DNA of 64,000 nucleotides from Pigmentiphaga sp. GTDB taxonomy: Bacteria; Pseudomonadota; Gammaproteobacteria; Burkholderiales; Burkholderiaceae_B. The translations under genes were made by a program, and so were the position numbers. This document shows, one piece after another, positions 1 to 7,475 of this stretch. Position 1 is the stretch's first letter; every line of letters starts with the position of its first letter. The notes below the pieces were generated by a model that searched no databases, was not told the origin of the DNA, and saw only the letters and a program-made list of their open reading frames with translations. Where the stretch lies: NCBI GenBank assembly GCA_023228945.1, contig JALOAI010000007.1:62001-126000 (forward strand). Reading direction: 5' to 3'.

Positions 1-114
1 GAGGTTGTCGGTCCGTAGCGGGGCGCTATCGGAGAGTGCCTGGCCCAGCCAGACGCCGGCAAAGGCCGACATCGTCCAGAGCACCGCCAGGAAGATGACA
101 ATCGCACGCCACAT
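1..114 (-). CDS. N-terminus of an unidentified membrane-anchored or exported protein (partial)
   Basis: Only the first 38 codons are in the window; the gene continues past the left edge. Translation from the ATG at 114 gives a short start (MWRAIV) followed by a hydrophobic stretch of about 20 residues (IFLAVLWTMSAFAGVWLG) and then a polar segment. This is the pattern of a signal peptide or single N-terminal membrane anchor. It lies 39 bp downstream of prfC on the same strand and could be cotranscribed with it. Nothing in the visible part identifies a family. Confidence 0.5.
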   Translation of the reverse strand, partial: MWRAIVIFLAVLWTMSAFAGVWLGQALSDSAPLRTDNL

Positions 115-153
115 GAAACATTTTCTCCGAAAGCGGCTCGCCCGCGTTGGCCG

Positions 154-1752
154 TCAGGCGTTGAAAATCTGGCCGCCCCGTTCGCGCAGGCTGTGGAACT
201 GAATGGCCGGATAGAGTTCCTGCACCACGCGCAACTGCGCGTTCGAGGTGGCGAGAAAGGCCACCGCGTCGACCACGTCGTGGGCGATGTTGCCCTGGTT
301 GGCGTCGATGAACTTCTTGAGGTCGCGGGGATCCTCGGCCGTGATCCAGCGCGCCACCGTGTAGCGGCTGGGCATCAGCCGCGCCGCCACTCCATACTCG
401 GTTTTCAGGCGGTGCGCCACGACTTCGAACTGCAACTGGCCCACGGCGCCCAGCAGCAGGGCGCCGCCCATCACCGGGCGGAACACCTGGATGGCGCCTT
501 CCTCGCCCAACTGGGTGAGACCGGTGCGCAGCTGCTTGGTGCGCAAGGGATCGGCCACTTCGACGGCCTGGAACAGCTCGGGCGCGAAGAAGGGCAGTCC
601 CGTGAAGTGCAGGGTTTCGCCCTCGGTGAGGACGTCGCCCAGGTGCAGCACGCCATGGTTGGGAATGCCGATGATGTCGCCGGCGTAGGCCTCGTCGAGC
701 AGGTCGCGGCGCTGCGAAAGAAACGACACCACGTTGTTCGGCCGGATCTCCTTGCCGGTGCGCGCCACCTTCAGGCGCATGCCGCGCTCGAAGCGGCCGC
801 TGCTCACACGCACGAAGGCCACGCGGTCGCGGTGGGCCGGGTCCATATTGGCCTGGACTTTGAAGACCACGCCGGAGAACTTGGGCTCGTCGGGCTGGAC
901 CATGCGCTCGAGGGCCTGGCGGGCGCCCGGTGGCGGCGCCAGTTCGACCAGGGTGTCGAGCACTTCCTGCACGCCGAAATTGTTGATCGCCGAGCCGAAG
1001 AAAACGGGTGTTTGCCGCCCTTCGAGGAAGGCCTGGTGCTCGAACGGCACCGAAGCCTCGCGCAGCAGTTCGATCTCGTCGCGCGCCTGCTGGTAGGCTT
1101 CGCCGAAGCGTTCCACGGCGACGGGGTTGTCCAGGCCGTCGAGAACCTCGTCGCCCTCGGCGGAGCGCTCGTCGCTGGGCTTGAATACCCGCATGTGATC
1201 GTGGCGGATGTCGAACACGCCGCCGAAGCGGCGGCCCATGCCCACCGGCCACGAGAACGGGATGGCGTCCATGCCCAGGTGCGCTTCGATCTCGGCCAGC
1301 AGGTCGAGCGGTTCGCGGACTTCGCGGTCGAACTTGTTGACGAAGGTGATGATCGGCGTGTTGCGCGCGCGGCAGACTTCGAGCAGGCGGATGGTTTGCG
1401 GCTCGACGCCGTTGCCGGCCTCGATCACCATCAATGCGGCATCGACGGCGGTGAGCACCCGGTAGGTGTCTTCCGAGAAGTCCTGGTGGCCCGGAGTGTC
1501 GAGCAGGTTGATCACGCAGTCGCGGTACTCCATCTGCATGACGGACGAGGCCACCGAGATGCCGCGCTGCTTTTCGATTTCCATCCAGTCGGAGGCGGCG
1601 TGGCGCGACGCCTTGCGCGCCTTGACGCTGCCGGCAATCTGGATGGCGCCGGCGAACAGCAGCAGTTTTTCGGTAAGGGTGGTTTTACCCGCATCGGGGT
1701 GCGAGATAATGGCGAACGTGCGTCGTCGCGCGACTTCCTGGGGGATGTTCAT
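154..1752 (-). CDS. prfC: Peptide chain release factor 3 (RF3, GTPase)
   Basis: RF3 is a cytoplasmic translational GTPase that recycles RF1/RF2 from the ribosome after peptide release. The 532-residue product has the usual RF3 length. Visible motifs are the P-loop SHPDAGKT (about residues 17-24), the DTPGH G3 motif followed by DFSEDT (around 88-98), and the NKFDRE G4 motif (about 140-145). The sequence MEIEKQRGISV between them is typical of the RF3 switch I region. The ATG at 1752 gives the standard N-terminus, MNIPQEVARRRTFAIISHP. It is transcribed away from the molybdenum-cofactor genes; the 70 bp between prfC and moaC must hold both promoters. Confidence 0.97.
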   Translation of the reverse strand: MNIPQEVARRRTFAIISHPDAGKTTLTEKLLLFAGAIQIAGSVKARKASRHAASDWMEIEKQRGISVASSVMQMEYRDCVINLLDTPGHQDFSEDTYRVLTAVDAALMVIEAGNGVEPQTIRLLEVCRARNTPIITFVNKFDREVREPLDLLAEIEAHLGMDAIPFSWPVGMGRRFGGVFDIRHDHMRVFKPSDERSAEGDEVLDGLDNPVAVERFGEAYQQARDEIELLREASVPFEHQAFLEGRQTPVFFGSAINNFGVQEVLDTLVELAPPPGARQALERMVQPDEPKFSGVVFKVQANMDPAHRDRVAFVRVSSGRFERGMRLKVARTGKEIRPNNVVSFLSQRRDLLDEAYAGDIIGIPNHGVLHLGDVLTEGETLHFTGLPFFAPELFQAVEVADPLRTKQLRTGLTQLGEEGAIQVFRPVMGGALLLGAVGQLQFEVVAHRLKTEYGVAARLMPSRYTVARWITAEDPRDLKKFIDANQGNIAHDVVDAVAFLATSNAQLRVVQELYPAIQFHSLRERGGQIFNA

Positions 1753-1822
1753 GCTTCCTGGGGGTTCTTCGTATCCACGGATTTTACCCGGTCGCGCGGC
1801 CGGCCTAGGCTATGATCGCGGG

Positions 1823-2800
1823 ATGAGCCCAGAACCCGCTTCTCCCTCCCTCACACACCTGGATCCTTCCGGCGAAGCACGCATGGTCGACGTCGGCGGC
1901 AAGGCCATCACCGCGCGCGAAGCCATTGCCGAAGCTCGCGTGCGCTTGGGCCGGCAGGCTTTCGTGGCGGTACGCGATGCCACCGTGGCCAAGGGCGATG
2001 TTCTCGGCACCGCGCGCATCGCCGGCATCCTGGCGGCCAAGCGCTGCGCCGAGCTCATCCCGCTGTGCCATTCGCTACCGCTGTCGTTCGCCGGTGTGGA
2101 GTTCGTTCTGGAACCCGAGACCGCCAGCATCCGTATCCGCGCCAGCTGCCGCACCGACCATCGCACCGGGGTCGAGATGGAAGCCATGACCGCCGCCAGT
2201 GTGGCGGCCCTCACGCTCTACGATATGTGCAAGGGCGTTGATAAAGGCATCATCGTCGAATCCGTCCGGCTGGTGTACAAGTCGGGCGGCAAGAGCGGCA
2301 CGTGGCGCTGCGACGAAGCCCAAGACCTTCCGCCGCGGCCGATAGGCGATCCCGCCTTGCTGCATGGCGACGGCTCACCCACCGCGTTTACTGAGGCCGT
2401 CGGATCCGCGCCGCGCGGCGCCAACGCCGCGATGGAGGCCGCCACCGGCGTTGGGGTGAACACGCCGGTCGCCGCGCCAGGCGCGGGCGCAAGGCTCGGC
2501 GCAGGTGATGATCCGCGTGGGGCGGATCCGGCCGCTGCCGCCGTCACGCCGCCAGGGGTGCGGGTGCCACTGGCCTATTTCGCCCAGGTGGCGGAACTGG
2601 CCGGCCGCCGGGCGGACGTCTACGATGGCGAGCTGCCGGTACGGGGCCGCCAGTTGCTGGCCTGGCTCGAACGCCGCCATCCGGCACTGGCACCCGCCGG
2701 CCGCCTGCAGCTGGCGATCAACCAGCAGCACGCCCGCGCAGACGATTGGATCCGCCCCGGCGACGAAGTCGCGGTATTCGAGCCCGTGACGGGAGGCTAG
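1823..2800 (+). CDS. moaC: MoaC-MoaD fusion: cyclic pyranopterin monophosphate synthase joined to molybdopterin synthase sulfur carrier
   Basis: One uninterrupted 325-codon frame. Residues 1-165 are MoaC, which with MoaA turns GTP into cyclic pyranopterin monophosphate: LTHLDPSGEARMVDV start, LIPLCHSLPL, and MEAMTAASVAALTLYDMCKG. Residues about 166-250 are an Ala/Gly/Pro-rich linker. Residues about 251-325 are a MoaD ubiquitin-like domain ending in the diglycine (EPVTGG) that carries the sulfur as a thiocarboxylate. MoaC and MoaD are separate proteins in E. coli; here no stop codon separates them. A GTG at 2558 could start an independent MoaD. The 3' end lies two bases before moaE, the partner of MoaD. 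Whether the product is cleaved or works as a fusion cannot be seen. Confidence 0.9.
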   Translation: MSPEPASPSLTHLDPSGEARMVDVGGKAITAREAIAEARVRLGRQAFVAVRDATVAKGDVLGTARIAGILAAKRCAELIPLCHSLPLSFAGVEFVLEPETASIRIRASCRTDHRTGVEMEAMTAASVAALTLYDMCKGVDKGIIVESVRLVYKSGGKSGTWRCDEAQDLPPRPIGDPALLHGDGSPTAFTEAVGSAPRGANAAMEAATGVGVNTPVAAPGAGARLGAGDDPRGADPAAAAVTPPGVRVPLAYFAQVAELAGRRADVYDGELPVRGRQLLAWLERRHPALAPAGRLQLAINQQHARADDWIRPGDEVAVFEPVTGG

Positions 2801-2802
2801 GC

Positions 2803-3279
2803 ATGCGCCGGCTGCAAACCGCTTCCTTCGATACCGGCCTGCTTTACGACGACCTCCGTCAGCGCGCTGGCGAAGCGGCGGGAGCCATCGTTACCTTTAC
2901 CGGCCATGTACGCGATTTTGCGCCCAACCTGGCCACCCGCACGCTGTTTCTCGAACATTATCCGGGCATGTGCGAACGGGTGCTCGATGAACTGGGCGAG
3001 AGCGCCGCGCGGCGCTGGGAGCTGGCGGCCTGGAGCATTGTTCATCGCGTCGGCGAGATGGCGCGCGGCGAACCCATCGTGTTCGTGGGTGCCGCCAGCG
3101 CGCATCGCGGCGCGGCGTTCCGGGCCTGCGAGTTCATGATCGATGCCCTGAAAACCCGGGCTCCGTTCTGGAAGCGCGAGACCCTGGCCGATGGCCAGGC
3201 CTTCTGGGTGCGGCAGGCCGAAGCCGATGCCGAACGCACCCGCGCCTGGCTGGAAGGCGAGGAACCTCCTTCGGCCTGA
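2803..3279 (+). CDS. moaE: Molybdopterin synthase catalytic subunit MoaE
   Basis: MoaE is the large subunit of molybdopterin synthase; with thiocarboxylated MoaD it inserts the two dithiolene sulfurs into cyclic pyranopterin monophosphate. The 158-residue product shows the family signature: GAIVTFTGHVRDF near residue 30, LEHYPGM, the IVHRVGEMARGEP stretch, then ASAHRGAAFRACEFMIDALKTRAP and the WKRE motif with the catalytic lysine. The ATG at 2803 is two bases after the MoaC-MoaD stop codon, so the two synthase subunits should be translated together. Confidence 0.96.
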   Translation: MRRLQTASFDTGLLYDDLRQRAGEAAGAIVTFTGHVRDFAPNLATRTLFLEHYPGMCERVLDELGESAARRWELAAWSIVHRVGEMARGEPIVFVGAASAHRGAAFRACEFMIDALKTRAPFWKRETLADGQAFWVRQAEADAERTRAWLEGEEPPSA

Positions 3280-3323
3280 TTTCCAACTCTTTTCCCCTCT
3301 CTTCCACACCAAGGAGCGCCGGC

Positions 3324-3821
3324 ATGGCCAAGTCTCTCAATTGCGCCGTTTTGACGGTAAGCGACACACGCGTCGCCGGAACCGATACGTCCGGCAACTG
3401 GCTGGCCGAAACACTGGCGCAAGCCGGCCACCAATGCGTGGCGCGGCAGATCGTCAAAGACGACGTCTATCAAATCCGCAAGGTCATGAGCGACTGGATC
3501 GCCGATCCGCGCATTCAGGTGATCATCAGCACCGGCGGCACGGGGTTTTCGCACCGCGACTCCACGCCCGAAGCCGTGACGCCGCTGTTCGACCAGACCA
3601 TCGACGGCTTCGGTGAGCTGTTCCGCCAGATTTCCTACGCCGAGATCGGCAGCTCCACCATCCAGTCGCGCGCGGTCGCCGGTACCGCGAACAGAACCCT
3701 TATCTTCTGCCTGCCCGGTTCCACCAACGCCTGCCAGACGGCCTGGGAGGGTATTCTGCGCGAGCAGTTCGACCATACCCACACGCCTTGCAACTTTGCC
3801 ACGCAATTTCCGGATGCTTGA
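3324..3821 (+). CDS. moaB: Molybdenum cofactor biosynthesis protein B (MoaB/Mog fold)
   Basis: A 165-residue MoCF-domain protein with LTVSDTR near the N-terminus, the VIISTGGTGFSHRDSTPEAV motif in the middle and SSTIQSRAVAGTAN plus LPGSTNAC towards the end. These match the MoaB/Mog fold that binds molybdopterin for adenylylation. By length and sequence it is the MoaB branch rather than Mog. A ribosome-binding site (AAGGAG) lies just ahead of the ATG. Its last codons overlap the start of moeA, so the two are translationally coupled. Confidence 0.93.
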   Translation: MAKSLNCAVLTVSDTRVAGTDTSGNWLAETLAQAGHQCVARQIVKDDVYQIRKVMSDWIADPRIQVIISTGGTGFSHRDSTPEAVTPLFDQTIDGFGELFRQISYAEIGSSTIQSRAVAGTANRTLIFCLPGSTNACQTAWEGILREQFDHTHTPCNFATQFPDA

Positions 3822-5016
3822 ATTCGATGAGGCCCAGGCGCGTCTGCTGGCCACGGTGGCGGCGCCCGGTGCGGTCGAGTCCTGCCCGCTGATCCAGGGG
3901 CTGGGGCGGGTGCTGGCACACGACATCAGCGCCACCCTCGATCTACCGCCAGCCGATAATAGCGCGATGGATGGCTACGCCGTGCGTCATGCCGACCTGG
4001 CCATCGGCCGGCCGCTGCCGGTGGGGCCGACGCGTTTCGCCGGCCAAGTGCCGCCGCCGTTGCCGGTTGGCCACGCGGCGCGCATTTTTACGGGCGGCCT
4101 GGTGCCGGAGGGCGCGGATACCGTCGTGATCCAGGAAGATTGCGAGGCCGATGCCGGTACGGTACGGATGCGCGAGCTCACCAAGCGTGGCGCCAACATT
4201 CGCCGCCAGGGCGAAGACGTCGCGGCGGGTTCCTTGCTGCTGGCCGCCGGCACCGTGCTGGGGCCGGGCGCCCTGGGTCTGCTATCGGCGCAGGGCCTGG
4301 CCAGCCTGCCGGTGCGTCCGCGCCTGAAAGTGGCTGTGCTCACCACCGGCGACGAGCTCGTTGCGCCGGGGCGGCCGCTGTCGCCCGGAGCGATCTACGA
4401 ATCCAACGGCACCATGCTGCGCAGCGTGCTGGCCGGCCTGGGCTGCGAGGTCGTGGCGGTGCGCCATGCGATCGACGACCTTGCCGCCACCCGCGAGGCG
4501 CTGACGGAGCTGGCGAGCCTCGCCGACCTCGTCGTCAGCGCGGGCGGCGTTTCGGTGGGCGATCGCGATCTCATCAAGCCCGCCCTGCAAGCGCTGGGAG
4601 GCGATCTGGATCTCTGGAAAGTCCGCATGAAGCCCGGTAAACCGGTGGCGCTGGGCCGCGTGGGAGCCGTGCCCGTGCTTGGCTTGCCGGGGAATCCGGT
4701 ATCGACCTATGTGGTCTTGGCGGTGCTGGCCAGCCCGATGATCCGGCATATGCAGGGCCGGGCCGCCATCAGGCCCCGTGTGAGCCGGGCGCTGTTGCGC
4801 GCGCCCCGAGAGTACCTGGGCGGGCGCGAAGAGTTCCTCCGGGTGCGCGAGGTGCCGGAAGGCACGGTGCTGGGGGTGCAGCCGCATCCCCGCCAGGGCT
4901 CGGGAATCCTCCACGGCCTGGCCTGGGCCGATGGCGTGGCGCGCATTCCCGCGGGCCTGCCGCGAGGCGATGGCGACGAGGTGGACTACTACCGGTTTGC
5001 CGACTGGCTGGCCTGA
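3814..5016 (+). CDS. moeA: Molybdopterin molybdenumtransferase MoeA
   Basis: MoeA inserts molybdate into adenylylated molybdopterin. The 400-residue product starts MLEFDEAQARLL; the ATG at 3814 overlaps the moaB stop by 8 bp. Family landmarks are PPADNSAMDGYAV (about 47-59), the RIFTGGLVPEGADTVV region, the TTGDEL motif of the MoCF domain, SAGGVSVGDRD, and MKPGKPVALG followed by GLPGNPVS. The 3' end overlaps the oppositely oriented mobA by about 28 bp, so the plus-strand Moco operon ends here. Confidence 0.95.
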   Translation: MLEFDEAQARLLATVAAPGAVESCPLIQGLGRVLAHDISATLDLPPADNSAMDGYAVRHADLAIGRPLPVGPTRFAGQVPPPLPVGHAARIFTGGLVPEGADTVVIQEDCEADAGTVRMRELTKRGANIRRQGEDVAAGSLLLAAGTVLGPGALGLLSAQGLASLPVRPRLKVAVLTTGDELVAPGRPLSPGAIYESNGTMLRSVLAGLGCEVVAVRHAIDDLAATREALTELASLADLVVSAGGVSVGDRDLIKPALQALGGDLDLWKVRMKPGKPVALGRVGAVPVLGLPGNPVSTYVVLAVLASPMIRHMQGRAAIRPRVSRALLRAPREYLGGREEFLRVREVPEGTVLGVQPHPRQGSGILHGLAWADGVARIPAGLPRGDGDEVDYYRFADWLA

Positions 5017-5765
5017 GCCGCGGCGCGCCAGTCGTCGGGCGTATTGAGGTTGGCGAAGGCGGCGGCGTCTGCAAACGGCACGTCGACCACGCCTTGGGCT
5101 GTCAGCCAGAGGTCGACTTTGCGCTCCCCCCGGCGCAGCCAATCTTCGAGAGAGGGAAGGTAGCCCCGGTGCAGCAGCAAAAACACGCCCTGGCGCCGGC
5201 CGGCCGCCCAGGCCGCCGCCACGCCGGCCGTGCCTCCGGCCAACGCCGCCCGCAGGCGGGCCGCGAGGTCTTGCGGTAGCCAGGGGCTGTCGCAGGGTAC
5301 GCAAAGTAGCCAGTCGGTGGGGCTGGCGCGCAGGCCGGCGGCCACGCCCAGCAACGGGCCCGCCATGGCGGGCAAATCGTGAGGGTCGGGTACCACCGCA
5401 CCGTATCCCCGGTAGGCGTCGGCGGGGTGGTTGGTATTGATCAGAATGGAACCGACTTGTGGCTGGAGTCGGCGCAGCACATGGGCCAGCAGCGGCTGGC
5501 CATGAAGCTCAAGCAGGCTTTTGTCGGCGCCGCCCATGCGCCGCGACAAGCCGCCCGCCAGGATCAAGCCGGTGAACTCGTGTGGGCTCGTGGGCAATGG
5601 CGGAGGAAGAGGCGAGGCGGCCGTGGTGGCGGATTGAAGAACCCCGACCGTTTGGCCGGGGCTTCTCGGTGACGAGGCGGGGAAGGCTTCGGCCCCGGCA
5701 AAATCCGGCGTCGATTCACCGCGCAATGCATGCCGGTGCTCGCGCGGGGATGCGTGATCAGCCAC
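4989..5765 (-). CDS. mobA: Molybdenum cofactor guanylyltransferase MobA
   Basis: MobA transfers GMP to Mo-molybdopterin, giving the guanine dinucleotide cofactor. Key motifs are LILAGGLSRRMGG with a following DKSLL, the central DPHDLPAMAGPL, and CVPCDSPWLP. From the GTG at 5765, which overlaps the moaA stop, the protein would be 258 residues, but the first ~57 are an Ala/Ser/Pro-rich leader not expected in MobA (usually about 190-200 residues). A TTG at 5597 would give 202 residues starting close to the conserved core, downstream of the hairpin at 5642-5661. The start is therefore unsettled; the core is secure. Confidence 0.88.
   Translation of the reverse strand: MADHASPREHRHALRGESTPDFAGAEAFPASSPRSPGQTVGVLQSATTAASPLPPPLPTSPHEFTGLILAGGLSRRMGGADKSLLELHGQPLLAHVLRRLQPQVGSILINTNHPADAYRGYGAVVPDPHDLPAMAGPLLGVAAGLRASPTDWLLCVPCDSPWLPQDLAARLRAALAGGTAGVAAAWAAGRRQGVFLLLHRGYLPSLEDWLRRGERKVDLWLTAQGVVDVPFADAAAFANLNTPDDWRAAAQASQSANR
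5642..5661 (-). terminator. GC-rich hairpin between moaA and the mobA core
   Basis: Read on the minus strand, an 8-bp stem (CCCCGGCC / GGTCGGGG, one G-T pair) with a four-base AAAC loop is followed by TTCTTC. It lies after the moaA stop and inside the leader of the longest mobA frame. It could be a weak intrinsic terminator or attenuator that lowers mobA expression relative to moaA. If the true mobA start is the TTG at 5597, the hairpin is wholly intergenic. Confidence 0.4.
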
Positions 5766-6858
5766 CGATATAGCTCATCTCGATGCGTGGGCGGTCGGTG
5801 GCCAGCCGCCCGCGCTGTTCGGAATAGGCGTCGGTGCGGCCGCTCCAGATGGCGCGGATGGCGCCGGCGATTTCGTCGGCGCCAGCGCCGCGGCGCACCA
5901 GGGCTCGCAGGTCGTAGCCCTGGTGGGCGAACAGGCAAAGAAATAGCCGGCCCTCGGGCGACAGCCGGGCCCGGTTGCAGTCGCCGCAAAAGGCGTGGCT
6001 GATGCTGGTGATGACGCCGATCTCGCCCTGGCCGTCGCGATAGCGCCAGCGCTCCGCCACTTCGCCGGGGTAGCTGCCCGGCAGGGCTTCGAGGGGGTAG
6101 TGGGTTTGCAGGCGGTCGAGGATCTCGCGTCCGCTGAGCACTTCGCCGGCCTGCCAGCCGTTGGTGCTGCCCACATCCATATATTCGATAAAGCGCAGGA
6201 TGTGGCCGCTGCCGCGGAAATGCTCGGCCATGGGCAGGATCTGATGGTCGTTGAGGCCGCGGCGCACCACCATATTGACCTTGACGGGCGTGAGCCCCGC
6301 CTCGGCCGCGGCATCGATGCCGCGCAGCACGGTGGCGACTTCGGTTTGGCTGTCGCTCAGGCGCTGGAACAAGATGGGATCCAGGGCGTCGAGGCTGACC
6401 GTGACCCGCCGCAGGCCCGCGGCGCGCAGCATCCTGGCCTGGCGCTCGAGCAGGGAGCCGTTGGTGGTGAGGGTGAGATCCAGCGGCTCGCCGTCGGGGA
6501 TGCGCAGGGCCGCCAGCAATTCGATGAGCCTGCCGAGATTCTTGCGCAGCAGCGGTTCGCCCCCGGTGAGGCGTATCTTGCGCACGCCCAGGACCACGAA
6601 GACTTCGGCCAGGCGGGCGGTTTCTTCGAAGCGCAGTAGCGCGGGCTGGGGCAGGAAGGCATGCCGATGGCCGAAGACCTCGCGCGGCATGCAGTAGCCA
6701 CAGCGAAAATTGCAACGATCCGTGACGGAAATGCGCAAGTCGCGCAACGGCCGGCCTCGCGTGTCGGCGAGCGCCTGGGCGGTTACAATCGGTGAGTCAG
6801 GCCGGGGTGCCAGAGCGCTTTCGCGAGCCATCCGCACCAGGTACAGCGGTTTTTCCAT
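5758..6858 (-). CDS. moaA: GTP 3',8-cyclase MoaA (radical SAM)
   Basis: MoaA performs the first step of molybdenum cofactor synthesis, the radical-SAM cyclisation of GTP. The 366-residue product has the N-terminal SAM cluster motif CNFRCGYCMP (C-x3-C-x2-C, about residues 48-57), the TGGEPLLR motif that follows, and the C-terminal second cluster CGDCNRARLSPEGRLFLCLF. It ends in YIGG, the conserved C-terminal diglycine needed for activity. The ATG at 6858 gives an N-terminus about 25 residues longer than minimal homologues. It is divergent from fdsG, with 71 bp between the two genes. Confidence 0.96.
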   Translation of the reverse strand: MEKPLYLVRMARESALAPRPDSPIVTAQALADTRGRPLRDLRISVTDRCNFRCGYCMPREVFGHRHAFLPQPALLRFEETARLAEVFVVLGVRKIRLTGGEPLLRKNLGRLIELLAALRIPDGEPLDLTLTTNGSLLERQARMLRAAGLRRVTVSLDALDPILFQRLSDSQTEVATVLRGIDAAAEAGLTPVKVNMVVRRGLNDHQILPMAEHFRGSGHILRFIEYMDVGSTNGWQAGEVLSGREILDRLQTHYPLEALPGSYPGEVAERWRYRDGQGEIGVITSISHAFCGDCNRARLSPEGRLFLCLFAHQGYDLRALVRRGAGADEIAGAIRAIWSGRTDAYSEQRGRLATDRPRIEMSYIGG

Positions 6859-6929
6859 GCGCCTATCTTAAAGGGTTTCGGGCGCTGCCAACACTGTCCG
6901 CTGCTCCGGCCTCCACGATGGAGACACTC

Positions 6930-7475
6930 ATGACTCGCCCCACGCCGCTGCCGCCGGCCGACTTTTCCGTGGAATCGTCCACCCCGAAGGCCCGAGCGGC
7001 CTTGCCTGCCGCCCAACTCGCCGCCGTGCAGGCGATTTTGTCCCGCCATGCGGGGCAGCCCGGCAGCCTGTTGCCGGTGCTGCATGATGTGCAGGACGAA
7101 CTCGGCTGCATTCCCCCGGAGGCGGTGTCCGTGATCGCCCAGGCCATGCAGCTCTCGCGGGCCGAGGTGCATGGTGTCATTACGTTCTATCCCCATTACC
7201 GATCCACCCCGGCGGGTCGCCATCATATCGAGCTGTGCCGCGCCGAAGCCTGCCAGTCCATGGGCGCCAACGCCCTGGCGGCCCATGCCGAGCGGCGCCT
7301 GTCCTGTCATTTCAAGGCCACCAGCGCCGACGGCCGCTACACGCTCGATCCCGTCTATTGCCTGGGGCTCTGTGCGCAATCGCCGGCCATGATGATCGAC
7401 GGCCAGCCCTATGCGCGCCTCACTCCCGAACGCTTCGATGCCATCGTCGAACAACTTGACGAGGTGCGGGCATGA
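6930..7475 (+). CDS. fdsG: NAD-dependent formate dehydrogenase, gamma subunit (NuoE-like)
   Basis: Small subunit of the soluble, NAD-reducing molybdenum formate dehydrogenase; it carries a thioredoxin-fold [2Fe-2S] cluster like NuoE. The ligand cysteines are visible in CRAEACQSMG and CLGLCAQSP, and the ELGCIPPEAV and VHGVITFYPHY motifs are typical of NuoE-type proteins. The ATG at 6930 (181 residues) is preferred because GGAG lies 6 bp upstream; an in-frame ATG at 6918 is possible. The stop overlaps the fdsB start in an ATGA arrangement. Confidence 0.94.
   Translation: MTRPTPLPPADFSVESSTPKARAALPAAQLAAVQAILSRHAGQPGSLLPVLHDVQDELGCIPPEAVSVIAQAMQLSRAEVHGVITFYPHYRSTPAGRHHIELCRAEACQSMGANALAAHAERRLSCHFKATSADGRYTLDPVYCLGLCAQSPAMMIDGQPYARLTPERFDAIVEQLDEVRA

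Noticed and set aside
193..1815. A 540-codon open frame opposite prfC and many other long antisense frames (for example opposite fdsB, the decarboxylase gene, hisD and petB)
   Set aside because: They mirror genes with full family motifs and encode Gly/Ala/Arg/His-rich, motif-free proteins, as expected for antisense frames in GC-rich DNA.
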